Shown piece after piece: positions 8,711 through 16,584 of a stretch of DNA of 64,000 nt. The notes beneath the pieces are model-generated. The model searched no databases. It saw only the letters and a list, made by a program, of their open reading frames with translations, and was not told the origin of the DNA. The stretch covers positions 1 to 64,000 of the forward strand of contig LVBV01000017.1 of assembly GCA_001604565.1 (NCBI GenBank). Direction: 5' to 3'. A program made the translations under genes and the position numbers. The first letter of the stretch is position 1; each line of letters starts with the position of its first letter. The stretch comes from Puniceicoccales bacterium Verruco_01. GTDB taxonomy: Bacteria > Verrucomicrobiota > Verrucomicrobiia > Opitutales > Oceanipulchritudinaceae.

Positions 8711-9778
8711 ATGACACATTTTACGGACGCAGCGCAGCTCGGAAAACTCAAACTCAGAAACAGGGTGGTGATGAGTCCCCTCACGCGCTGCCGCGCACCG
8801 GGACGCGTTCCCACGCCCCTCATGGCCGAGTATTACCGCCAGAGGGCTTCTGCGGGCCTCATCATTGCCGAGGCGACCGCCGTGACGGACATGGGAGTGG
8901 GCTATCCCGACACGCCCGGGATCTGGTCCGACGCGCAGGTGCAGGGCTGGAAGGCCGTGACCAAGGCCGTGCACGACGAGGGCGGGACGATTGTCCTGCA
9001 ACTCTGGCACGTGGGCCGAATTTCCGACCCCGAGTATCTCGACGGTCGCCAGCCCGTCGCCCCGAGCGCGATAGCGGCGGAGGGCCATGTGAACCTCCTG
9101 CGCCCGCTGCGTCCCTTCCCGGTGCCGCGCGCTCTGGAAACGGAGGAAATTCCGGAAATTGTCGAGTGCTACCGCAAGGGCGCGGAGAACGCGAAGAAGG
9201 CAGGTTTCGACGGCGTGGAAATCCACTGCGCGAACGGGTATCTGCCCGACCAGTTCCTTGAGGACAACTCCAACCACCGCACGGACCGCTACGGCGGCTC
9301 GCTCGAAAACCGCCTGCGCTTCCCGCTCGAATGCGTCGATGCGGCGGTCTCCGTCTGGGGACCGCAGCGCGTGGGCGTCCATCTGTCCCCGCGCGGGGAA
9401 AAGCACTCGATGGCCGATTCCAACCGCGAGGCCACCTTCGGCGCCTTTGCAAAAGCCCTTGGCGAACGGCGCCTTGCGTTCCTTTTCATCCGCGATCCAT
9501 TCAACGGAGGCAAACGGATCACGCCACTTCTGAAGGAGGAGTTCGGCGGCCCCGTGATCGCCAACGACGGCCTCTCCCCCGCTCAGGCTGCGGGGCTCCT
9601 TGCGAGCGGCGAGGCAGACGCCGCGGCTTGGGGCACGCTCTTCATCGCCAATCCGGACCTGCCCGCGAGGCTCTTTGCGGGCGCACCTCTCGCCAAGCCC
9701 GATCCGGACACGTTTTATTACAAGGGCACCGGCCCCGTCGAAAAGGGCTACACCGACTATCCGGCATTTCGACCGTAA
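8711..9778 (+). CDS. Old Yellow Enzyme family FMN-dependent ene-reductase
   Basis: A 355-aa TIM-barrel flavoprotein of the NADH:flavin oxidoreductase/OYE family, which reduces activated C=C bonds of enones, maleimides or nitro-compounds with NAD(P)H. Visible motifs are SPLTRCRA near the N-terminus (FMN contact), LQLWHVGR, the substrate-anion pair in EIHCANGYLPDQF, DNSNHRTDRYGGS, and the C-terminal FMN-phosphate site ending FIANPDLPARL. The start at ATG 8711 follows GGAGG with a 7-base gap; a TTG three bases earlier is in frame but less likely. The gene stands alone. The residue usually Arg before PFIANPDL reads WGTLFIANPDL here, a small departure. Confidence 0.9.
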   Translation: MTHFTDAAQLGKLKLRNRVVMSPLTRCRAPGRVPTPLMAEYYRQRASAGLIIAEATAVTDMGVGYPDTPGIWSDAQVQGWKAVTKAVHDEGGTIVLQLWHVGRISDPEYLDGRQPVAPSAIAAEGHVNLLRPLRPFPVPRALETEEIPEIVECYRKGAENAKKAGFDGVEIHCANGYLPDQFLEDNSNHRTDRYGGSLENRLRFPLECVDAAVSVWGPQRVGVHLSPRGEKHSMADSNREATFGAFAKALGERRLAFLFIRDPFNGGKRITPLLKEEFGGPVIANDGLSPAQAAGLLASGEADAAAWGTLFIANPDLPARLFAGAPLAKPDPDTFYYKGTGPVEKGYTDYPAFRP

Positions 9779-9818
9779 TAATGCCGGGGAACCGGGCGAC
9801 GGACCGCAACGCCCCACC

Positions 9819-10271
9819 CTACCGCGCGATATCCTGCTGACAGAGGATCCGGAAGCCGTGGGCGAAGAGCACCTGCGAGGCCAGATCGTTGTCGTCCACG
9901 CACATGGCCAGGCCGCTCTTGCCGCCTGGCCTCATGAGGAAGGAATAGGCGTAAAGGACGTTGATCTCCGCCTCGGTCATCGCAGCGGTGATCTCGGAGA
10001 GGACCTGTTCGCTAGCGATCTCCACGGCGAAGATGCGGTGTTCCGAAAACGGATAGCCCCCGTCCTCCAGCGCCCGGCGCGCCGCCTCGGGATAGTTCAC
10101 CACCATCCGCAGGAGCACGGCCTCGCTCGTATCGACGGTGGAAAACGCCGCCAGATGCACGCCGCTGGAGGAAAGCACCTGCAATAGCTCGTTCAGCTTG
10201 CCGATGCGGTTGGACAAAAAGACCGAGAACTGCGTGACGGGCGTAAAACGTTGGGAGGGCGCAAGGTCCAT
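9819..10271 (-). CDS. Tandem ACT-domain protein
   Basis: A 150-aa cytoplasmic protein made of two ACT-like ligand-binding repeats: the first begins QFSVFLSNRIGKLNELLQVL, and the second covers the region around ITAAMTEAEINVLYAYSF. ACT tandems bind amino acids and regulate enzymes or act alone as sensors; there is no fused catalytic part here. It ends 40 bases from the convergent Old Yellow Enzyme gene and lies 43 bases downstream of gcvH on the same strand, so it may be co-transcribed with gcvH. The ligand is unknown. Confidence 0.8.
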   Translation of the reverse strand: MDLAPSQRFTPVTQFSVFLSNRIGKLNELLQVLSSSGVHLAAFSTVDTSEAVLLRMVVNYPEAARRALEDGGYPFSEHRIFAVEIASEQVLSEITAAMTEAEINVLYAYSFLMRPGGKSGLAMCVDDNDLASQVLFAHGFRILCQQDIAR

Positions 10272-10314
10272 GGGAATGCGCGGAATACCGCCGTGAATGA
10301 CGCGGAGGCGTCAG

Positions 10315-10695
10315 TTACACCAACGCACGGTATTCGTCCGCTGTCAAAAGGCCGGAAAAGTCCGCAGCGTTGTCCGGGGAAATCCGGATCATCCAGCCCG
10401 CGCCGTAGGGGGCGGAATTGATCGCGCCCGGGTCGTCCTCCAGGGCGGAATTCACCTCCGTCACCGTCCCGGCAACCGGCATGTACACGTCGCTCGCCGC
10501 CTTGACGGACTCCACGACGCCCAGCGACGCGCCCGCATCCAGATGCGCACCCTTTTCCGGCAGTTCCACAAAGGTCACGTCGCCAAGGGTCGTCTGCGCG
10601 TAGTCGGTGATGCCGATCGTGGCGGTGCCGTCCGCCTCCGGCTTCAGCCATTCGTGGTCCTTGGTGAACTTGAGGTCAGCGGGGATGTTGCTCAT
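10315..10695 (-). CDS. gcvH: Glycine cleavage system H protein
   Basis: A 126-aa lipoyl carrier that shuttles the aminomethyl group between P, T and L proteins of the glycine cleavage system. It opens with KFTKDHEWLKPE and carries the lipoylation motif GVVESVKAAS with Lys65, both diagnostic. Length is normal. The start at 10695 gives the standard N-terminus; the longer frame adds 24 residues that overlap untranslated sequence. No gcvT or gcvP lies in this window, so the rest of the system must be elsewhere. No glycine riboswitch was seen upstream. Confidence 0.96.
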   Translation of the reverse strand: MSNIPADLKFTKDHEWLKPEADGTATIGITDYAQTTLGDVTFVELPEKGAHLDAGASLGVVESVKAASDVYMPVAGTVTEVNSALEDDPGAINSAPYGAGWMIRISPDNAADFSGLLTADEYRALV

Positions 10696-10803
10696 GCAAA
10701 AATGAAAAGCGAAAAGGCGCGCGGACGGAAGAAAATTATCGCGCGGAGGAATGTCGCGCCCGTGCAAGTGCCCCCGTCAGCGCCGCAAACCGATCGAAAA
10801 CGG

Positions 10804-10885
10804 TGCCCGGAACAGGGGTCGAACCTGCACTCCTTTCGGAACTGGATCCTAAGTCCAGCGCGTCTGCCAATTCCGCCATCCGGGC
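10804..10885 (-). tRNA. tRNA-Leu (anticodon UAG)
   Basis: The minus strand folds into a class II tRNA: a 7-bp acceptor GCCCGGA/TCCGGGC, a D-arm with GGCGGAATTGGCAGACGC, an anticodon stem CTGGA/TCCAG with loop CTTAGGA giving anticodon TAG, a short variable arm, and the T-loop GGTTCGACCCC. Discriminator is A. The CCA end is not fully encoded (CCG follows). The gene lies 108 bases upstream of gcvH on the same strand. Confidence 0.96.
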
Positions 10886-11061
10886 ATTTGCCGCCGGGGT
10901 CGGCGGATGCACCAACATACGGCGAGGCGCCGAAGCGGCAAGAAAATCAGGAATCGGAGAGGCATTCCTCCAGCCTCAAGAATCCGGCGGGACGTAGTGA
11001 AGAATATTGAGGACGAAGAACGAGAACGCCTTTGCCGACTGCCTGCCGATGGCCGGACCGC

Positions 11062-11164
11062 ATGAGTGGGACGGGTTTTCGCCTGAAAGACCGGAACGAG
11101 GGACGGCGTGAATCCGAATTCATCGGCCCGACACGAAGGTTTTGCGCCGGAAAGACTCACGCAA
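11062..11164. repeat. Intergenic repeat, copy 1
   Basis: The block is bounded by imperfect inverted ends (GCATGAGT at 11062-11069, ACTCACGC at 11157-11164). Its core (ACGGG, GGTTTTCG, GTGAATCCG, GGTTTTGCGCCGGAAA) recurs in the same order near 37540-37640. Identity by eye is only moderate, about two bases in three. It could be a REP- or MITE-like family or a conserved intergenic RNA. Confidence 0.45.
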
Positions 11165-11250
11165 TCCCACCAGACAACGAAAAGTCCCCGGCACGACGGT
11201 TTCAGAATTCTGGCGCTGGCGGAGCCTCAAATTCGTTACTTCAAGTATGA

Positions 11251-11344
11251 GGGAGCGTCTGCACATCGGACTCCCTTGGCAGCGGGCGCGTGTTCTCCGG
11301 AAGACCTTCCCGCCTTCCATCCTCAGCCCACTGCAGACGCTTCC
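11251..11344. repeat. Long inverted repeat in the leader of the 11471 gene
   Basis: GGGAGCGTCTGCA (11251-11263) is the reverse complement, with one bulge, of TGCAGACGCTTCCC (11332-11345). The arms are about 68 bases apart and could fold into a long hairpin in the 5' leader, 126 bases before the ATG. Within it is a smaller palindrome GGAAGACCTTCC. Function is unknown. Confidence 0.4.
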
Positions 11345-11470
11345 CGGGGCGTTCCATTCGCGGCAGCGAACGATACACCCCGCTTCCGATTACCCCAATT
11401 CTGCTCCCGGTTCCGCCACCCTTCCCCTCTCGCGGAATCTCATACCAATCAGAAACCACACACAGACAAA

Positions 11471-12577
11471 ATGAACAAATGGATACTTGATACGTGTCTG
11501 TTTGCCGTCGGCATCTCCGTGTCGTCCGCCGCAACGGTGAACATCGAACCCGTATTCACGGCTTCCGGAGCCTCCTTCTCCGCGATGCCGGCCAACCGCT
11601 TCGGCATGATCGCCTCTCCCGGCGATAAAAGCGCCGTGACCGACCTGATCACGGGCCCGCTCCAAACCGTGGGCCCCGCCGAACGCTCCTGGATCGGCGC
11701 CCGTTATGTGGGCATCCATTCGTCCGACACGACCTTTACCGTGCTGGAGGAGGGCGTCGCTGCCTTTCAGCTTGCCGCTCCGTACAACCGCATTCTTGCG
11801 GGAGGCGCCCTCGCCACCGACATGGCCGCCGTGATTCCCCGCTCCGGTTCGTGGAGCACGGTTTCCACAGTCCCGGCAGGTTCACCTCTTGCCGGTGCCT
11901 CCGGAACGGCGACCGCCACCGACCTTTCGATCAACATCGCCCTCGGGGGCCTGTCCCTCTCCGGCAGCATCGGTTACTCCGTGGAGGACGACACCCACAT
12001 CCGGCTCGCCCCCTTCGTCCTTGCGGGCGGCGCGGCGAGCCACTCCTTCAGCGAGGGCTGGCTGGATCCCGACGACAGCGGAGGGTACTCGGGGCTGATC
12101 GTGAGCGCCAATCCCGCCAGCTTCGACTCCATCGCCTACGTGATTCACCTCACGGGCATGCCCGATGCCGATAGCGACGGAAACCCGGACCTGACCGACC
12201 GCGCCAGCCCCGTCTGGTACGCCCCCTACTCCATCGTGGACGACGGCGTGGTGGAAAGCCGGTGGTTCGGCTCCTTCCGTTTGTACGGCAGTGACGTGAT
12301 CTTCCACGACGCCCTGCACTGGCTCTACTGCACCTCGCAGGGAAGCTGGCTCATCGCCTACGACTTTAACGGCATCGGCTGGCTGGCGACATGCTCCGCG
12401 GCCTACCCCTACGTCTATCTCTACGACGTTCCTTCCACTGACGGACGGATCACGGAATCGGGCTGGGCCTACGTCTCTGAAGGTAACGGCGACGGCCACA
12501 CCTGGCTCTTCTTCTTCGGCGGCTCCCGCGCCCAGTCCGGCACCTATCCCGAATACCGGGGCTGGTGGCGGTTCTAA
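11471..12577 (+). CDS. Exported protein with aromatic-rich C-terminal module, unknown function (368 aa)
   Basis: Residues 1-21 are a signal peptide (MNKWILDTCLFAVGISVSSA). The middle, about 22-235, is Ala/Gly/Ser/Thr-rich beta-type sequence without a recognised fold. DADSDGNPDLTD near 237-248 looks like a single calcium-binding DxDxDG repeat. The last 120 residues form a Trp/Tyr/Phe-rich module (SRWFGSFRLYG, WLIAYDF, YPYVYLYDVPS, TWLFFFGG, GWWRF) shared almost entirely with the next gene and more loosely with the glycosidase at 2694. The three + strand genes 11471, 12633 and 13605 are 55 and 45 bases apart and likely one operon. The module might hold the protein at the surface or bind glycan; this is a guess. 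Confidence 0.75.
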   Translation: MNKWILDTCLFAVGISVSSAATVNIEPVFTASGASFSAMPANRFGMIASPGDKSAVTDLITGPLQTVGPAERSWIGARYVGIHSSDTTFTVLEEGVAAFQLAAPYNRILAGGALATDMAAVIPRSGSWSTVSTVPAGSPLAGASGTATATDLSINIALGGLSLSGSIGYSVEDDTHIRLAPFVLAGGAASHSFSEGWLDPDDSGGYSGLIVSANPASFDSIAYVIHLTGMPDADSDGNPDLTDRASPVWYAPYSIVDDGVVESRWFGSFRLYGSDVIFHDALHWLYCTSQGSWLIAYDFNGIGWLATCSAAYPYVYLYDVPSTDGRITESGWAYVSEGNGDGHTWLFFFGGSRAQSGTYPEYRGWWRF

Positions 12578-12632
12578 ACTTTTCTGTAAGCACCACAAAA
12601 AACACAAACAAAAAACCATCCCCAAACCACCC

Positions 12633-13559
12633 ATGAAATACGCACTCTCGGCACTCATTCTCGCGACGCTTGTCCCCGCCACCGCAAAGGCGGACTACGT
12701 TCTCAACGACTTCGAAACGGACAAGGCGCCCTGGAGCACAGGAACCATCAGCACCTCTTTCGCGACGAGCGGCACGCACTCCCTGCGGCTGGCCCTGCCC
12801 GCCTCGGACATGTGGTACTGCAGCAGCACAATTATCGACGTGACCCAGTACACGACCGAACAGCGGCAGGCCGCCTTCACCAACGCGACCAAGCTCATGC
12901 TCGACTTCACCGTCGGCAACTACACGGCCGACTGGATGAGCGACGCCCACGTGGGCTTCATCCTGCAGGGGACCGGCGCGGGGAACGACTGGGTACCACT
13001 CGGCACCCAGAAATGGAACGGCCTTGCCGTGACCACAACGGCGGAAATCCCAATCACGCCCGCCCAGGCCGCCATCCTCGCCAGCGACCCCGCGGCCAAG
13101 CTGTTCCTCTACGCGGACTACGGCAACGGTAGCAGCAAGGGCATCAATCTCTTCGTGGACACCTTCCGCACTGACGCCAGCAGCTCTACAACCCCCTGGT
13201 ATGCCCCGTATTCCACTCTGGAAAACGGCATGATCCGGAGCGAATGGTTCGGCTCCTTCCGCCTGTATGAGGGTGATTTCGCCTTCCACAACGACCTGAA
13301 GTGGCTCTACTGCGCTCCGCAGGAGGGTTGGCTCATCGCCTACGACTTTAGCGACATCGGATGGCTGGCGACCAGTTCCACCACCTATCCGTACATCTAT
13401 CTCTACGAAGTGCCCTCCGCGGACGGCCAGAGCACGGAATCGGGCTGGGCCTGCGTCTGCGAAAGCAACGGCGACGGCTACACTTGGCTCTTCTTCTTCG
13501 GCGGTTCCCGCGCACTGTCCGGCACCTATCCCGAATACCCGGGCTGGTGGCGGTTCTAA
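12633..13559 (+). CDS. Exported two-module protein: CBM-like N-module joined to aromatic C-module (308 aa)
   Basis: After a 20-residue signal peptide, residues 21-185 form a jelly-roll-like module (VLNDFETDKAPWSTG, ending NLFVDTFRTDAS) nearly identical to residues 21-185 of the GH44 enzyme that follows. The last 120 residues are the Trp/Tyr-rich module of the preceding gene, ending GWWRF. The protein is therefore a mosaic of its two neighbours with no catalytic domain. An attractive but unproven idea is a glycan-binding surface protein working with GH44. No Shine-Dalgarno is visible before the ATG. A 75-bp stretch at 13094-13168 is identical to one in GH44. Confidence 0.8.
   Translation: MKYALSALILATLVPATAKADYVLNDFETDKAPWSTGTISTSFATSGTHSLRLALPASDMWYCSSTIIDVTQYTTEQRQAAFTNATKLMLDFTVGNYTADWMSDAHVGFILQGTGAGNDWVPLGTQKWNGLAVTTTAEIPITPAQAAILASDPAAKLFLYADYGNGSSKGINLFVDTFRTDASSSTTPWYAPYSTLENGMIRSEWFGSFRLYEGDFAFHNDLKWLYCAPQEGWLIAYDFSDIGWLATSSTTYPYIYLYEVPSADGQSTESGWACVCESNGDGYTWLFFFGGSRALSGTYPEYPGWWRF
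13094..13168 (+). repeat. Exact 75-bp direct repeat, copy 1
   Basis: Identical at every base to 14066-14140. It encodes AKLFLYADYGNGSSKGINLF and the following residues of the shared N-module. The surrounding module is less similar at DNA level, so this block points to recent duplication or gene conversion. Confidence 0.9.
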
Positions 13560-13604
13560 AACCCGTCGCGACAGCGAAAGGAAGACAACACCCATTCATT
13601 TCAT

Positions 13605-16397
13605 ATGAAATACACTCTTTCACCCCTGCTCCTGCTGGCGCTGGCGCCGGCAGCGGCAAGGGCGGACTATGTCCTCAACGACTTCGAAACGGACAAGGCG
13701 CCTTGGAGCACCGGAAGCCTCAGCACTTCCAACGCGACGAGCGGCACGCATTCCCTGAGGCTGGCACTGCCCGCCTCGGACATGTGGTACTGCAGCAGTA
13801 CGATCATCGACGTAACCCAGTACACCGCCGAGCAAAGGCAGGCCGCCTTCGCCACCGCGACCAAGCTCATCATCGACTTCACAGTGGGCACCTATACCGC
13901 CAGCTGGATGAACGATCATCACGTGGGCTTCATCCTGCAGGGGACCGGTGCGGAAAACGACTGGGTTTCGCTCGGCAGCCAGAAATGGAACGGTCTTGGC
14001 GTGCTGACGACTGCGGAAATCCCTCTCACGCCCGCCCAGGCCGCCATTCTCGCCAGCGACCCCAAGGCCAAGCTGTTCCTCTACGCGGACTACGGCAACG
14101 GTAGCAGCAAGGGCATCAATCTCTTCGTGGACACCTTCCGTACCGACGCCAGCGGTTCGTTCAGCCTGCCGCTCGCCCTCAAGGGGGCGCACATCGAGTC
14201 CGCCACGACAATCGCGCTGCTTTGCGACGACGACGTGGATGTGGACGCCTCCGCCGGTGCAACGATCACCCTTCAACCGACCTCCGGCGGCACCGCACAG
14301 CCGCTGACCCTCGTCGGCAACGGCGACAAACCGGAGATCGTGCTCCTTGGGACGACCTCCGCCCTGTCCGCCGGAACGAGTTACACCCTGACTGTGTCCG
14401 GCCTCAAGGGGAAGGGCAATGTCAGTCAGAAGGAGCAAGTGCAGTTCACCGTCACCATGGGCGCGGACGTGAACCTCTCGGTTGACTCGCTCGCCTCCGA
14501 CCACCGCATCTCGCCCTACATCTACGGGCTCTCCTTCGCCCCCTCGCCGGAATACATGCGGCGCGCGGGCTTCACGGTGAACCGCTGGGGTGGCAACGCC
14601 GTCTCCGCCTTCAACTGGAAACTGAACGCCACCAACCGGGCCGCCGATTGGTACTTCCTGAACTCCGGTATGACCGCGCCGGAGACGTATATCTCCGACA
14701 ACGCCGCAGGCGGCGCCCTCACGCAGTGGACGCTTCCCTGCCTGCCCTGGGTGGCCAAGGACACGACCTCCTACTGCTTCTCCGTAGCCAAGTACGGTGC
14801 CCAACAGGCAGTGAATCCTTACAACAGCGACGCAGGCAATGGAAAGACAACCAGTGGTGCAAGAATCCTGAATGACTTCACCGACGCACTGGTGCCCAAC
14901 AAGCCCTCCCCCGCCGCCGGTGACAACGCCACCACCATCTATCAGGACGAGTTCCTGCGTTCCATGGATGAAAAGCTCGGCGGGTTCACGCGAAAAGTTC
15001 CCTTCATCGCGATGGACAACGAGGTGGACATCTGGGACGGCACCCATGCCGAGGCGATGCACGACAAGATGTCCTACGACTCGATCGTAAGCAACTTCAC
15101 GTCCTTCGCCTCCATGACGCGGCAGGAGATCCCGGACGCGCAGATCTTCGGCCCCGTCAGCACCGGCTGGTATTACTACTGGAATTCCGCCAAGGGCGGA
15201 GAGCGCGCAAGTCACGACGGCCTCGGCTTTCTGCCGTGGTTCCTCAAGCAGGTGAAGGCGTTTGACGATTCCTTCGGCAAGCGGACCCTGGACGTTCTGG
15301 ACCTGCACTTCTATCCGGAAGCCTGCACCACGAGCAACGGGGACGCCACCATCGACGCCTGGCGCATGAGGGCCACCCGCGAGCTCTGGGATCCCTCCTA
15401 CACGGCGGAAGGCAGCATCGGCAAGGATAGCTTCTGGGCCGCCGGAGAACCCGACCAGTACAAGCCCAAGCTGATTCCCCGCATGAAGGGACTCATCAGC
15501 ACCTATTACCCGGGCACGAAGCTCGCCTTCACGGAATGGACCTACGGCGACGGCCTGTCGGGGGCTCTCGCCGACGCCGACGCGCTGGGAATCTTCGGCA
15601 AGTACGGAGTGTATTACAGCACGATCTGGTCCACTCCCGCGACGAACGAACCGGGTTACCAGACCTACTGTCTCTACCGCAATCCCGACGACAGCGGACG
15701 CGCCTTCGGCTCGCTCTATCTGCCCGCCTCCTCGCCCAATCTCGATTCGGTCAGCATCTTCGCCAGTCTCGACAGCAAGGGCGATTGCCTCAATGTCATC
15801 CTGATCAACAAGAACAAGGGCAACAGCCGCCGCTGCACCGTGCAACTGCCGTCGGTGACACTGGCCGGAACCCCCGAGGCCTTCCGCTTCGACGAGTTCT
15901 ACACCGACCGCGTTGTCACCCTGCCCTCGGACGCCGTGAGTGTTTCGAGCGGAAGCATGACCGTGGTTCTGCCGCCGTTTGCGGCCATCCGCGTGATCAT
16001 TCCGATCGTGCCTACGGATTCCGACAACGACGGCATGGCCGACGTGTGGGAAAACCTCTATTCCACGGCTTCGGGAAGCTCCGCCGCCCTCAATCCGGCG
16101 AAGAACGACGCCGACGCGGACAACGACAACGACGGTTACACCAACAAGGAGGAATTCCTCGCTGGCACCAATCCGCAGGACGCGGGCAGCCATCCGCAGT
16201 TCTTCATCACCACCAAGTCCGACGGGCGTCTGCTCCTCTGCGCCTTCGCCCCGTACGACCGCACGGTGGAGATTCAGAAGTCCCCCGACGCACAGACCTG
16301 GGAGACGATCAAAACGTTCGCGGGATCGGACGGCTGGATCGAAATGCCCTACGACTACCCGACCGCCGGCGAATTCTACCGGGCGGTGATCCGGTAA
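13605..16397 (+). CDS. Exported GH44 endoglucanase/xyloglucanase, multidomain (930 aa)
   Basis: Signal peptide 1-20; CBM-like jelly roll 21-185 shared with the gene at 12633; an Ig-like domain about 186-287; GH44 TIM barrel about 290-690; a beta domain to about 800; a DxDxDG calcium-binding region (DSDNDGMADVWE, DADADNDNDGYTNKEEF) about 806-860; and a C-terminal beta domain ending FYRAVIR. GH44 is shown by RWGGNAVSAFNW, DNEVDIWDGTH with the likely acid/base Glu473, and FTEWTYGDG with the likely nucleophile Glu644. GH44 enzymes cut beta-1,4-glucan chains and several prefer xyloglucan. The enzyme is probably extracellular. It is the last gene of a three-gene set and ends at a strong terminator. 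Confidence 0.9.
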   Translation: MKYTLSPLLLLALAPAAARADYVLNDFETDKAPWSTGSLSTSNATSGTHSLRLALPASDMWYCSSTIIDVTQYTAEQRQAAFATATKLIIDFTVGTYTASWMNDHHVGFILQGTGAENDWVSLGSQKWNGLGVLTTAEIPLTPAQAAILASDPKAKLFLYADYGNGSSKGINLFVDTFRTDASGSFSLPLALKGAHIESATTIALLCDDDVDVDASAGATITLQPTSGGTAQPLTLVGNGDKPEIVLLGTTSALSAGTSYTLTVSGLKGKGNVSQKEQVQFTVTMGADVNLSVDSLASDHRISPYIYGLSFAPSPEYMRRAGFTVNRWGGNAVSAFNWKLNATNRAADWYFLNSGMTAPETYISDNAAGGALTQWTLPCLPWVAKDTTSYCFSVAKYGAQQAVNPYNSDAGNGKTTSGARILNDFTDALVPNKPSPAAGDNATTIYQDEFLRSMDEKLGGFTRKVPFIAMDNEVDIWDGTHAEAMHDKMSYDSIVSNFTSFASMTRQEIPDAQIFGPVSTGWYYYWNSAKGGERASHDGLGFLPWFLKQVKAFDDSFGKRTLDVLDLHFYPEACTTSNGDATIDAWRMRATRELWDPSYTAEGSIGKDSFWAAGEPDQYKPKLIPRMKGLISTYYPGTKLAFTEWTYGDGLSGALADADALGIFGKYGVYYSTIWSTPATNEPGYQTYCLYRNPDDSGRAFGSLYLPASSPNLDSVSIFASLDSKGDCLNVILINKNKGNSRRCTVQLPSVTLAGTPEAFRFDEFYTDRVVTLPSDAVSVSSGSMTVVLPPFAAIRVIIPIVPTDSDNDGMADVWENLYSTASGSSAALNPAKNDADADNDNDGYTNKEEFLAGTNPQDAGSHPQFFITTKSDGRLLLCAFAPYDRTVEIQKSPDAQTWETIKTFAGSDGWIEMPYDYPTAGEFYRAVIR
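14066..14140 (+). repeat. Exact 75-bp direct repeat, copy 2
   Basis: This is the second copy of the block at 13094-13168, within the N-module of the GH44 gene. The 972-bp spacing equals the distance between corresponding positions of the two genes. Confidence 0.9.
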
Positions 16398-16431
16398 CGA
16401 CGGCTCCCGGAAACTCCGAGGCTCGTTTCAG

Positions 16432-16483
16432 GCGGCCCTTTGCCCAAGGAGTGAAATCCTTAGCGGCGAAGGGCCGCTTTTTT
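16432..16483 (+). terminator. Terminator of the GH44 operon
   Basis: A perfect 9-bp outer stem (16432-16440 with 16469-16477) encloses a second small stem (AAGGA/TCCTT) and is followed by six T residues. It lies 35 bases past the GH44 stop. Confidence 0.85.
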
Positions 16484-16584
16484 GTACCCGAGCACCTCCT
16501 TCCATCACCCGTACAACAAGCACCCCCACCGCCGCTATGGCGACAGGGGCGCGGAAGGCCGAGCTTCCCCTGAAGAGGAGGCAA

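Larger units (their letters stand above)
10886..11470. other. Long intergenic region with a dispersed repeat and a structured leader
   Basis: There is no convincing gene in these 585 bases. They contain the first copy of a dispersed intergenic repeat (11062-11164), then a long inverted repeat (11251-11344) upstream of the exported-protein gene at 11471. Short frames seen here have no domain or RBS support. Confidence 0.6.

Noticed and set aside
13620-16193. 857-aa frame on the - strand opposite GH44
   Set aside because: It mirrors the GH44 gene, has no domain and contains long low-complexity Val/Gly/His stretches.
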